From: Limnohabitans sp.
GTDB lineage: Bacteria > Pseudomonadota > Gammaproteobacteria > Burkholderiales > Burkholderiaceae_C
Length of the DNA: 12,736 nucleotides
Assembly: GCA_024641725.1 (NCBI GenBank)
Contig: JAHECM010000004.1
Span: 1-12,736 of the forward strand
Direction: 5' to 3'
Part shown: in pieces, positions 1 to 6,393 of the stretch
Numbering within the stretch: position 1 is the stretch's first letter
Layout of the letters: each line of letters opens with the position of its first letter
The notes under the pieces: model-generated
Databases searched by the model: none
The model's input: the letters and a program-made list of their open reading frames with translations, nothing else
What the model was told of the DNA's origin: nothing
Made by a program: the position numbers and the translations under genes

Positions 1-170
1 CCAACACCGTGGTGTGGAACCCCGGCCCAGACAAATGCGCGGGCCTGGCCGACATGCCACGCGACGGCTTTGCCCGCATGCTCTGCGTCGAAGCCGCACA
101 AGTCTTCGACCCCGTGGCCGTGCCCCCGGGCGCGCAATGGGCGGGGTGGCAGCGCTTGACGGTGGCTTGA
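1..170 (+). CDS. D-hexose-6-phosphate mutarotase-like protein (YeaD/aldose 1-epimerase family), 3' end
   Basis: Only the last 55 codons are present, read from base 3 and ending in TGA at 168-170; the gene begins upstream of the window. The tail contains VVWNPGPDKCAGLADMP, then DGFARMLCVEAA, then a PPGAQWAGWQ stretch before the end. This 'VVWNP...LADM...M.CVEAA...PG' pattern is the C-terminal signature of the YeaD branch of the galactose mutarotase-like fold, whose members interconvert the anomers of hexose 6-phosphates in the cytoplasm. That function is inferred from family resemblance. It lies 43 bp upstream of hisF on the same strand, where hisA would often be found, so it may be co-transcribed with the his genes. 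The catalytic part is outside the window, so activity cannot be judged. Confidence 0.75.
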   Translation, partial: NTVVWNPGPDKCAGLADMPRDGFARMLCVEAAQVFDPVAVPPGAQWAGWQRLTVA

Positions 171-213
171 CGCTCTTTTGGCGATCCTTTGATTTTGAAA
201 ACGGTGAATTCTT

Positions 214-1010
<797 letters not shown>

Positions 1011-1014
<4 letters not shown>

Positions 1015-1406
1015 GCATGAACTGGCTCGACAAAATCAAATGGGACGACAAAGGCTTGGTGCCTGTGATCGCCCAAGAAAACGCCTCGGGCGACGTGCTC
1101 ATGTTCGCCTGGATGAACCGCGAGGCGCTTGAGAAAACCGCCGAGCTGGGGCGCGCTGTGTACTTCAGCCGCTCGCGCAACAAGCTGTGGTTCAAGGGCG
1201 AAGAATCCGGCCATGTGCAACAGGTGCATGACATTCGGCTGGACTGCGACAACGACGTGGTGCTGCTCAAGGTGACCCAGCTCGGCCACGAGCCAGGCAT
1301 TGCTTGCCACACGGGGCGGCACAGTTGCTTTTTTCAGAGCCTGCAGCCGGACGGCTGGCAGGCGCTTGACCCGGTCCTGAAGGACCCCGAAACCATTTAC
1401 AAGTGA
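1011..1406 (+). CDS. hisI: Phosphoribosyl-AMP cyclohydrolase HisI
   Basis: HisI opens the adenine ring of phosphoribosyl-AMP, the third step of histidine biosynthesis, using Zn2+ and Mg2+. The 131-residue protein shows the family blocks MFAWMNREAL (31-40), YFSRSRNKLWFKGEESGH (51-68), LDCDND (77-82) and CHTGRHSCFF (99-108). D78, D80 and D82 match the known Mg-binding aspartates, and C79, C99 and C106 match the zinc-binding cysteines. It is a stand-alone cyclohydrolase: the pyrophosphohydrolase HisE is a separate gene just downstream rather than fused as in enterobacteria. The ATG at 1011 overlaps the hisF stop by 4 bp. A second in-frame ATG lies two codons later at 1017, but the overlapping start fits the compact operon. 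Confidence 0.97.
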
Positions 1407-1780
1407 ACACCATGAGTTCCATCGACACCTTGGCCCGCTTGGCGGCAGTCATTGAAAGCCGCAAGCCCGCCAACGGCGGCGACCCCGAAAAGAGCTACGT
1501 CTCGCGCTTGCTGCACAAGGGCCCCGACGCTTTTTTGAAGAAAATTGGCGAAGAAGCCACCGAGACCGTGATGGCCGCCAAAGACGTGGACCACGGCGGC
1601 GATGCGTCCAAGCTGGTGTATGAGGTGGCCGATTTGTGGTTTCACAGCATGATCGCGCTGGCCCACTATGGCCTCACGCCCGCCGATGTGGTCAACGAGC
1701 TGGCCCGCCGCGAGGGCCTGAGTGGCCTGGAAGAAAAAGCCTTGCGCAAGGTCCAAGAGCGCGAGCGTTTGGGCGAGTAA
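1403..1780 (+). CDS. hisE: Phosphoribosyl-ATP pyrophosphatase HisE
   Basis: HisE hydrolyses phosphoribosyl-ATP to phosphoribosyl-AMP and pyrophosphate, the second step of histidine synthesis, feeding HisI. The product is an all-alpha MazG-like protein. The recognisable core runs from SYVSRLLHKGPDAFLKKIGEEATE to the helix KLVYEVADLWFHSMIAL; the EEATE and E..D acidic residues are the Mg-binding motif of this superfamily. The start is ambiguous. GTG at 1403 overlaps the hisI stop (GTGA) and gives 125 residues; ATG at 1412 gives 122 and falls just after the hisI stop. Neither has a clear Shine-Dalgarno. I give the overlapping GTG because the previous junction in this operon also overlaps by 4 bp. 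The three residues in question lie outside the conserved core. Confidence 0.95.
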   Translation: MNTMSSIDTLARLAAVIESRKPANGGDPEKSYVSRLLHKGPDAFLKKIGEEATETVMAAKDVDHGGDASKLVYEVADLWFHSMIALAHYGLTPADVVNELARREGLSGLEEKALRKVQERERLGE

Positions 1781-1783
1781 GCC

Positions 1784-2173
1784 ATGCACGAGCCGATGCA
1801 CTCGCCGCCGTCGGACGACAGCACCCACACCCTGAGCTGGGTCAGCTACATCTTGCACTTGGTCGTGGCCGTCAGCGCCGTGGTGCCGGGTGCGCAGGTG
1901 GGGCCGCTGTTGTTGGTGGTGGCTTTGGTGTTGGATGCGGTCAAAAAGGGCGATGCACGGTGCAGTTGGGAGGCGTCGCACTTTGCTTACCGCCTGCGCA
2001 CGGTGCTGTGGGCTGCAGCCTTGTACTTGATCACCGTGCCGCTCTGGTTTTTATTTGTGTTTCCGGGCTGGCTGGCCTGGTGTGGCATTTCCATCTGGTT
2101 CTTGTACCGCATTGTGCTGGGCATGGTGCGCTTGAACCGTCAACAACCCATGCCCGATGCCTCGGGCCTTTGA
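1784..2173 (+). CDS. Small integral membrane protein, DUF4870-like
   Basis: No function is known to me for this 129-residue protein. It has a short polar N-terminus (about residues 1-16) and then hydrophobic segments at about 18-33, 38-52, 73-95 and 97-114, suggesting three or four membrane spans. Between the second and third lies a charged stretch, AVKKGDARCSWEASHFAYRLR; the 'SxxASHF...R.R' element with a following hydrophobic helix resembles the DUF4870 family of small bacterial membrane proteins. The ATG at 1784 is 3 bp after the hisE stop and 13 bp lie between its stop and hinT, so it is almost certainly part of the his transcript. Its presence there may reflect only shared expression. 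Codon use matches the neighbours. Existence of the gene is well supported; the family assignment is moderate. Confidence 0.8.
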   Translation: MHEPMHSPPSDDSTHTLSWVSYILHLVVAVSAVVPGAQVGPLLLVVALVLDAVKKGDARCSWEASHFAYRLRTVLWAAALYLITVPLWFLFVFPGWLAWCGISIWFLYRIVLGMVRLNRQQPMPDASGL

Positions 2174-2186
2174 GCTTTTTTAAATC

Positions 2187-2540
2187 ATGAGCGACCACTG
2201 CCTTTTTTGCAAAATCATCGCGGGCAAAATCCCCTCGCGCAAAGTCCACGAAGACGAGCATGTGTTTGCCTTCCATGACATTGCGCCTTGGGCGCCCATT
2301 CACTTTTTGATCATTCCCAAGCTGCACATCCCGTCCATGGCGCATTTGGCCCCCGAGCACGCGGGCTTGATGGGCCACATGATGACCCTGGCCCCCAAGC
2401 TGGCGCTGCAAGAGGGGTGCAATCCTTACCCCGAAGGTGGCTTTCGTGTGGTGGTGAACAATGGGCAAGAGGGCGGTCAAGAGGTGCACCATTTGCACAT
2501 GCACGTCATGGGCGGCCCGCGCCCCTGGCTGCGGGGGTGA
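2187..2540 (+). CDS. hinT: HIT-family (HinT-like) purine nucleoside phosphoramidase
   Basis: This is a 117-residue histidine triad protein. It opens with CLFCKIIAGKIPSRKVHED, the usual HinT N-terminus, and contains the strand-loop FLIIPKLHIPS near 40-50. The triad itself is HLHMHVM at 102-108, giving H102, H104 and H106 in the H-x-H-x-H arrangement; H104 corresponds to the catalytic nucleophile. It ends GGPRPWLRG, with the tryptophan-containing C-terminus typical of Hint proteins. The family hydrolyses phosphoramidate and acyl-adenylate derivatives of AMP/GMP, such as AMP-lysine; the physiological substrate in bacteria is not settled. It is the last gene of the his cluster on this strand before a 98-bp gap to tatA. 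The start at 2187 lacks a good Shine-Dalgarno (the leader is T/A rich), so expression may depend on coupling to the upstream gene. Confidence 0.93.
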   Translation: MSDHCLFCKIIAGKIPSRKVHEDEHVFAFHDIAPWAPIHFLIIPKLHIPSMAHLAPEHAGLMGHMMTLAPKLALQEGCNPYPEGGFRVVVNNGQEGGQEVHHLHMHVMGGPRPWLRG

Positions 2541-2576
2541 TGGGCGGCGCCTCTGGGCAAATGGCCCGGTGTGTCA

Positions 2577-2607
2577 GGGGGATCCTGAGGGGGGCTTGAT
2601 CCCCTTT
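2577..2607 (+). terminator. Possible weak hairpin terminator between hinT and tatA
   Basis: GGGGATC at 2578-2584 is the reverse complement of GATCCCC at 2598-2604. This gives a 7-bp stem, extendable by a G-T and an A-T pair, with a 13-nt G-rich loop. Only three T residues follow, so termination would be inefficient. It lies where the his/hinT unit would end and the tat unit begin. A TAGAAT hexamer (2607-2612) immediately downstream resembles a -10 element for tatA, but no convincing -35 sits at the right distance. The hairpin is seen; its role is inference. Confidence 0.3.
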
Positions 2608-2638
2608 AGAATCCCGCATCAACGTTAGGAGAATTTTC

Positions 2639-2878
2639 ATGGGTTCCTTTTCTATTTGGCACTGGCTGATCGTGTTGTTGATCGTCGTGATGGTGTTTGG
2701 CACCAAAAAGCTCAAAAACATGGGCTCTGACTTGGGCGGTGCTGTCAAAGGCTTCAAAGACGGCATGAAAGAAGGCGGCGCAGCCGAAGACAAGCCTGCA
2801 GCGGCCCCCGCTGCCGTGGCCGCTCAGGTGCAAGCCGAGAAAACCACGATCGACGTGGAAGCCAAGACCAAGTCTTGA
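2639..2878 (+). CDS. tatA: Sec-independent protein translocase subunit TatA
   Basis: TatA is the pore-forming or membrane-weakening component of the twin-arginine translocase, which moves folded proteins across the cytoplasmic membrane. The 79-residue product has a very short periplasmic N-terminus, one transmembrane helix (about 6-20, WHWLIVLLIVVMVF), the conserved F20-G21 hinge, and an amphipathic helix (about 22-45, GTKKLKNMGSDLGGAVKGFK). A disordered Ala/Pro/Lys-rich tail follows. The length and layout are standard for TatA. The ATG at 2639 has a clear AGGAG at 2627-2631. The tatB gene follows 23 bp after the stop and tatC after that, so the three form one operon. The tail of alternating Ala, Pro and charged residues is low complexity, as usual in the family. 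Confidence 0.96.
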   Translation: MGSFSIWHWLIVLLIVVMVFGTKKLKNMGSDLGGAVKGFKDGMKEGGAAEDKPAAAPAAVAAQVQAEKTTIDVEAKTKS

Positions 2879-2901
2879 GCTGAACACCCAGGTTCCTTGT
2901 T

Positions 2902-3363
2902 TTGCTTGATTTAGGCATTTCCAAACTGGCGCTGATCGGCGCTGTGGCGCTGATCGTGATCGGCCCCGAAAAACTGCCCCGCGTGGCCCGCACTTTGGGC
3001 ACCTTGCTGGGTAAGGCGCAGCGCTACGTCGCCGACGTCAAGGCCGAGGTCAACCGGTCCATGGACCTCGAAGAGCTCAAAAAAATGAAAGAGACCATGG
3101 AGACAGCGGCTCGCGATGTGCAGCAGTCTGTCCAGACCACGGCCTCTGATTTTGAAAAAGACTGGGCAGAAACCACGGCGGGCCTGAGCAGTGAGCTGCC
3201 TGCCATCGAGCCACCACCGCCGTATTACGTTCGCCCAGACAAAAACTGGCGACTCAAGCGGGGGGCTGTGCCCCAGTGGTACAAGGCCCGTTCTGGGGTG
3301 CGCACCAAGGCTTTGTCTGGCGCGGCCCGCGTGGCGCGTTACCGGCCCAAACCCCTGAATTGA
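2902..3363 (+). CDS. tatB: Sec-independent protein translocase subunit TatB
   Basis: TatB forms the substrate-receptor complex with TatC. The product (153 residues) begins MLDLGISKLALIGAVALIVI and continues GPEKLPRVARTLG, the betaproteobacterial TatB pattern: one membrane helix (about 7-20), the G21-P22 hinge, then an amphipathic helix and a long charged coiled-coil-prone region (about 40-95). The C-terminal part is basic and proline-rich. The start codon is TTG at 2902: no ATG or GTG lies in frame near it, and homologous TatB proteins begin at exactly this point (M-x-D-L-G). A weak AGG at about 2889-2892 could serve as Shine-Dalgarno. Position 8 is lysine, where E. coli TatB has glutamate; as far as I recall this is common in Burkholderiales. 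The gene sits between tatA and tatC. Confidence 0.93.
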   Translation: MLDLGISKLALIGAVALIVIGPEKLPRVARTLGTLLGKAQRYVADVKAEVNRSMDLEELKKMKETMETAARDVQQSVQTTASDFEKDWAETTAGLSSELPAIEPPPPYYVRPDKNWRLKRGAVPQWYKARSGVRTKALSGAARVARYRPKPLN

Positions 3364-3412
3364 TTGCTTTTGACCTTGCGGCGCAGGCTGCGGGGTTTTC
3401 ATGGATTCCCTC

Positions 3413-4198
3413 ATGTCCGATACCCCTCACAAGCCCGAAGACGAACTGGCTGGCACCGAGCAGCCGTTTGTGACTCACCTGATCGAGTTGCGCGACCGGC
3501 TGGTGCGCGCCATGGCAGCCATTGGCATTGCCGCTGCGGTGTTGGCCATTTTTCCGGGGCCGGGCGAGTTGTACGACTTGTTGGCAGCGCCCTTGGTGGC
3601 GCATTTGCCCAAAGGGGCCACCTTGATCGCCACGTCGGTGATTTCGCCCTTCATGGTGCCGCTCAAGATCATGTTCATGGCGGCTTTTTTGATCGCTTTG
3701 CCGGTGGTGCTGTACCAGTTGTGGGCGTTTGTGGCCCCGGGTTTGTACACGCACGAGAAAAAATTGGTGTTGCCCTTGGTGGTGTCCAGCACGCTGCTGT
3801 TTTTTGTGGGCGTGGCGTTTTGTTATTTCTTTGTCTTTGGCCAGGTGTTCAAGTTCATTCAGGGCTTTGCGCCCAAGAGCATCACGGCAGCACCCGACAT
3901 TGAGGCCTATTTGAGCTTTGTGTTGACCATGTTTTTGGCCTTTGGCTTGGCGTTTGAGGTGCCGGTGGTGGTGGTGGTGCTGGCACGCATGGGCGTTGTG
4001 AGCGTGCAAAAACTCAAAGAGTTTCGGGGTTACTTTGTCGTGCTGGCCTTTGTGATCGCTGCGGTGGTCACGCCGCCCGATGTGGTGTCGCAGTTGGCGC
4101 TGGCCATTCCCATGTGTTTGCTCTACGAGATGGGCATTTGGGCCGCGCAAATTTTCATCAAACACACGCAGGCCCCTGACGAAGCCCCTTCAGCCTGA
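3413..4198 (+). CDS. tatC: Sec-independent protein translocase subunit TatC
   Basis: TatC is the six-span membrane receptor that binds the twin-arginine signal peptide. Starting at ATG 3413 the protein has 261 residues. The N-terminal cytoplasmic motif HLIELRDRL (22-30) is the signal-peptide binding region; WAFVAPGLYTHEKK (about 104-117) carries the conserved cytosolic-loop glutamate E115, and FGLAFEVPV (about 177-185) carries the conserved membrane glutamate E182. These correspond to E. coli TatC E103 and E170. Six hydrophobic spans can be traced. An alternative ATG at 3401 would add MDSL; it has a GGGG stretch just upstream, whereas 3413 has GGA at 3403. I prefer 3413 because homologues start MSD/MSE before the ELAGTEQPF segment. 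It is the last gene of tatABC and is convergent with the protease gene. Confidence 0.95.
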   Translation: MSDTPHKPEDELAGTEQPFVTHLIELRDRLVRAMAAIGIAAAVLAIFPGPGELYDLLAAPLVAHLPKGATLIATSVISPFMVPLKIMFMAAFLIALPVVLYQLWAFVAPGLYTHEKKLVLPLVVSSTLLFFVGVAFCYFFVFGQVFKFIQGFAPKSITAAPDIEAYLSFVLTMFLAFGLAFEVPVVVVVLARMGVVSVQKLKEFRGYFVVLAFVIAAVVTPPDVVSQLALAIPMCLLYEMGIWAAQIFIKHTQAPDEAPSA

Positions 4199-4218
4199 GT
4201 TGGGCCGATAGCGCCTTG

Positions 4219-4238
4219 CCGTTCCTTTCCGTTCCTTT
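4219..4238. repeat. Perfect tandem 10-bp duplication
   Basis: The decamer CCGTTCCTTT occurs twice head-to-tail (4219-4228 and 4229-4238), just after the tatC stop in the 123-bp gap between convergent tatC and the protease gene. A second, different tandem duplication lies 28 bp further on. No function is evident; replication slippage is the simplest explanation. Confidence 0.85.
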
Positions 4239-4265
4239 TTGCTCGGGACGTGATTGGGGCGTTGC

Positions 4266-4287
4266 TGGGGTGTAGTTGGGGTGTAGT
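4266..4287. repeat. Perfect tandem 11-bp duplication
   Basis: The 11-mer TGGGGTGTAGT occurs twice head-to-tail (4266-4276 and 4277-4287) in the same convergent intergenic gap as the decamer duplication. The two units are unrelated to each other. Both repeats are directly visible; their origin by slippage is inferred. Confidence 0.85.
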
Positions 4288-4308
4288 TGAGACTGCACTG
4301 GGCTGCAG

Positions 4309-4330
4309 CAGCGCTCTGCGTTCAGCGCTG
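4309..4330. other. Small inverted repeat at the protease 3' end
   Basis: CAGCGCT (4309-4315) and AGCGCTG (4324-4330) form a 7-bp perfect stem with an 8-nt loop overlapping the protease stop codon. No T-run follows on either strand, so it is not a classical intrinsic terminator. It could still stabilise the 3' end of the transcript. Confidence 0.35.
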
Positions 4331-5476
4331 GATGTGTCGCGGCACGGGCCGTTGGGTGGGTTCAAGGGTGAGCTCGACCATGCCCTGGCGTCGCCAAACC
4401 TGCACTTTGGCGGGCACACCGGGCGACAAGCTGGCCACTTGGCTCAACAATTCGGCCACATTGCCCACGGCATGGGCGTTCACGTTGAGCACAACATCGC
4501 CCACGCGCATCCCGGCTTGGGCGGCCGGGCCATTTTTCAAAACCCCGGTGATGACCACGCCCGATATGGCGGACGGACTGGCCGGCAAATTGAAGGTGGC
4601 CGCCAGCTCGGGGCTCAGGTCTTGCGGCTCGACCCCGATCCAGCCGCGCGTGACTTTGCCGTCTTTGAGGAGGTCGCGCATCACCTGCTGTGCGGTGGCC
4701 ACAGGTATGGCAAAGCCAATGCCCATATTGCCGCCCGAACGCGAATAAATGGCGGTGTTGATGCCCATCAGATGCCCGTTCACGTCCACCAAGGCACCGC
4801 CTGAGTTGCCGGGGTTGATGGCCGCATCGGTTTGGATGAAGTTCTCAAAGGTGTTGATGCCCAGCTGGCTGCGCCCCAAAGCACTGACGATGCCCGAAGT
4901 GACGGTCTGACCCACCCCAAAGGGGTTGCCAATGGCCAGCACCACGTCGCCAATTTGCAGCCTGTCGGACTGGCCCAGCACGATCACGGGGAGTTTGTCG
5001 AGCTCGATTTTGAGCAGTGCCAGATCGCTTTCAGGGTCGGTGCCGATGACCTTGGCGGCGGCGCGGCGGCCATCGGTCAGCACCACCTCGATGGCGTCAC
5101 CGTCTTCGATGACGTGGTTGTTGGTCAAAATGTGGCCTTGCGGGCTCACGATGACGCCGCTGCCCAAACCGCCCGCGTTGCCTTCGTCGGCGTCACCCTT
5201 GAAATTGCGCGACCAAGGGTCTAGCTGGCCAGACTTTGACGGCTGGGTTTGGCTGATGTTGATGCTGACAACCGCTGGCGAAGCTTTTTGTGCAGCGCCG
5301 CTCAGGCTGCCCACCGGGCGCAGGCTCGGGTCGCTGGCAGGCGCTTGCAGCAAGGTCATGCCGCCCACCGTTTGCCGTGTATTTTTCAGCCACTCGGGTT
5401 TGAGTGTGGCCACCACAAACCAGGCGGCCAGCAGGACCGTGACCCATTGAGAAAAGAGCAACCAATATCGTTTCAT
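4322..5476 (-). CDS. Membrane-anchored HtrA/DegS-type serine endoprotease with one PDZ domain
   Basis: The 384-residue product has an N-terminal membrane anchor (about 5-24) and no obvious cleavage site. A trypsin-like S1C protease domain (about 60-250) follows, then a single PDZ domain (about 270-375). The catalytic triad is H121 (TNNHVI), D151 (ESDLALL) and S225 (GNSGGAL). The oxyanion and substrate loops (AIGNPFGVGQTVTSG, GIGFAIP) are intact. One PDZ plus an uncleaved anchor is the architecture of E. coli DegS, which senses misfolded outer-membrane proteins in the periplasm; DegP and DegQ have two PDZ domains. The role is therefore probably envelope quality control, but I cannot tell whether it triggers a sigma-E-type cascade. 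Start ATG at 5474-5476; AAGGGA on the minus strand lies rather far upstream. It is divergent from the Nif3-like gene and convergent with tatC. Confidence 0.92.
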   Translation of the reverse strand: MKRYWLLFSQWVTVLLAAWFVVATLKPEWLKNTRQTVGGMTLLQAPASDPSLRPVGSLSGAAQKASPAVVSINISQTQPSKSGQLDPWSRNFKGDADEGNAGGLGSGVIVSPQGHILTNNHVIEDGDAIEVVLTDGRRAAAKVIGTDPESDLALLKIELDKLPVIVLGQSDRLQIGDVVLAIGNPFGVGQTVTSGIVSALGRSQLGINTFENFIQTDAAINPGNSGGALVDVNGHLMGINTAIYSRSGGNMGIGFAIPVATAQQVMRDLLKDGKVTRGWIGVEPQDLSPELAATFNLPASPSAISGVVITGVLKNGPAAQAGMRVGDVVLNVNAHAVGNVAELLSQVASLSPGVPAKVQVWRRQGMVELTLEPTQRPVPRHIQR

Positions 5477-5517
5477 GAGCGAGATTGTCCCTTAAGCGCC
5501 GCCGTGTGCGCAGGTGC

Positions 5518-5552
5518 TGCCGACAAAGTTGCCGACAGGGTTGCCGAAGCGT
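5518..5552. repeat. Three degenerate 12-bp tandem units in a divergent intergenic region
   Basis: Units begin at 5518, 5530 and 5542: TGCCGACAAAGT, TGCCGACAGGGT and the more divergent TGCCGAAGCGTG. All share TGCCGA in a 12-bp period, close to one helical turn plus. They lie in the 166-bp gap between the divergent protease and Nif3-like genes, where both promoters must be. A perfect TTGACA -35 hexamer (minus strand, 5555-5560) is adjacent, but no good -10 follows it. Phased repeats here could be a regulator-binding site; that is inference. Confidence 0.5.
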
Positions 5553-5642
5553 GTTGTCAAAGCGCCAACCCATGCCGCTGGCTTGGCGGGGCCGGGCAAG
5601 GCTTGCGCCACAATAAGGCCCAGTCTTTCTAAAACCCAGCCC

Positions 5643-6389
5643 ATGACCGATGTCAAAACCTTGAGCCAAGCCTTGGATGCTTTGCTGCAGCCTGAAAAAT
5701 TCCGCGACTACGGCCCCAACGGGCTGCAGGTAGAGGGCGCGCGCCCGATCCTCAAACTGGTCAGCGGCGTGACCGCCAGTCGGGCCTTGATCGACGCCGC
5801 CATCGCCGCCCAAGCCGATGCCATTTTTGTGCACCACGGTTTGTTTTGGCGTGGGCAGGATGGGCGCATCACGGGCTGGATGCGCGAGCGTTTGCGCTTG
5901 CTGTTGGTGCATGACATCCATCTTTTTGCCTACCACTTGCCCTTGGACGCACACCCTGAGTTGGGCAACAACGCCCAGTTGGGGCGGGTTTTGGGCTGGG
6001 AGGCGACCCGACGGTTTGGCGAGCAAGACTTGGGTTTCGTTGGTGACTGTGCCCCCACCGACGCGCAGGCCTTGGCCGAGCAGGTGCACCACGCCCTGGG
6101 GCGTGCGGCCACCTGCATTGCGGGCGATGGCCGCAGCATTCGGCGCGTGGCTTGGTGCACCGGTGGGGCGCAAAGTTACTTTGAGGCCGCCATTGCGGCG
6201 GGGGCTGACGCCTTCATCACCGGAGAAATTTCAGAGCCACAAGCGCATTTGGCGCGTGAAACCGGCGTCGCCTTTTTGGCGTGTGGCCACCACGCCAGCG
6301 AGCGTTATGGCGCACCGGCTGTGGCGGCCCATGTGGCCAAGCAGCTGGGGCTGGTGCACGAGTTCATTGACATTGACAACCCGGCCTGA
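5643..6389 (+). CDS. Nif3-like dinuclear metal centre protein (YbgI family)
   Basis: This 248-residue protein belongs to the Nif3/YbgI/DUF34 family of ring-shaped hexamers with a two-metal site; some are annotated GTP cyclohydrolase I type 2, but the true activity is unresolved. Family blocks are FRDYGPNGLQVEG (20-32), VHHGLFW (63-69), YHLPLDAHPELGNN (97-110), ITGEISEPQAHLARE (182-196) and CGHHASERYG (214-223). The expected metal ligands H64, H65, D102, H216 and E220 are all present, each one residue later than in E. coli YbgI. I chose ATG 5643 because the family start lies here; the upstream in-frame extension to 5514 is low complexity and runs through the intergenic repeats. pdxA follows after 4 bp, so the two are very likely co-transcribed. 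A CACAAT at 5609-5614 may be a -10 element. Confidence 0.92.
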   Translation: MTDVKTLSQALDALLQPEKFRDYGPNGLQVEGARPILKLVSGVTASRALIDAAIAAQADAIFVHHGLFWRGQDGRITGWMRERLRLLLVHDIHLFAYHLPLDAHPELGNNAQLGRVLGWEATRRFGEQDLGFVGDCAPTDAQALAEQVHHALGRAATCIAGDGRSIRRVAWCTGGAQSYFEAAIAAGADAFITGEISEPQAHLARETGVAFLACGHHASERYGAPAVAAHVAKQLGLVHEFIDIDNPA

Positions 6390-6393
6390 CGCC

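Noticed and set aside
3254..4165. Minus-strand open frame of 303 codons opposite tatC
   Set aside because: Shadow of tatC: the His/Gln-rich composition comes from the reverse complement of its hydrophobic codons, and there is no domain.
5555..5560. Perfect TTGACA on the minus strand as the protease promoter
   Set aside because: No -10-like hexamer lies at 16-18 bp, so it is noted only with the repeats and not called as a promoter.
5193..6173. Minus-strand open frame of 326 codons across the protease 5' end and the Nif3-like gene
   Set aside because: It crosses two confidently assigned genes and their intergenic region and shows no homology I recognise.
5818..6393. N-terminal extension of pdxA by 192 codons in the same frame
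   Set aside because: The extension overlaps the Nif3-like gene in another frame, has no PdxA-like sequence, and the family N-terminus starts right at ATG 6394.
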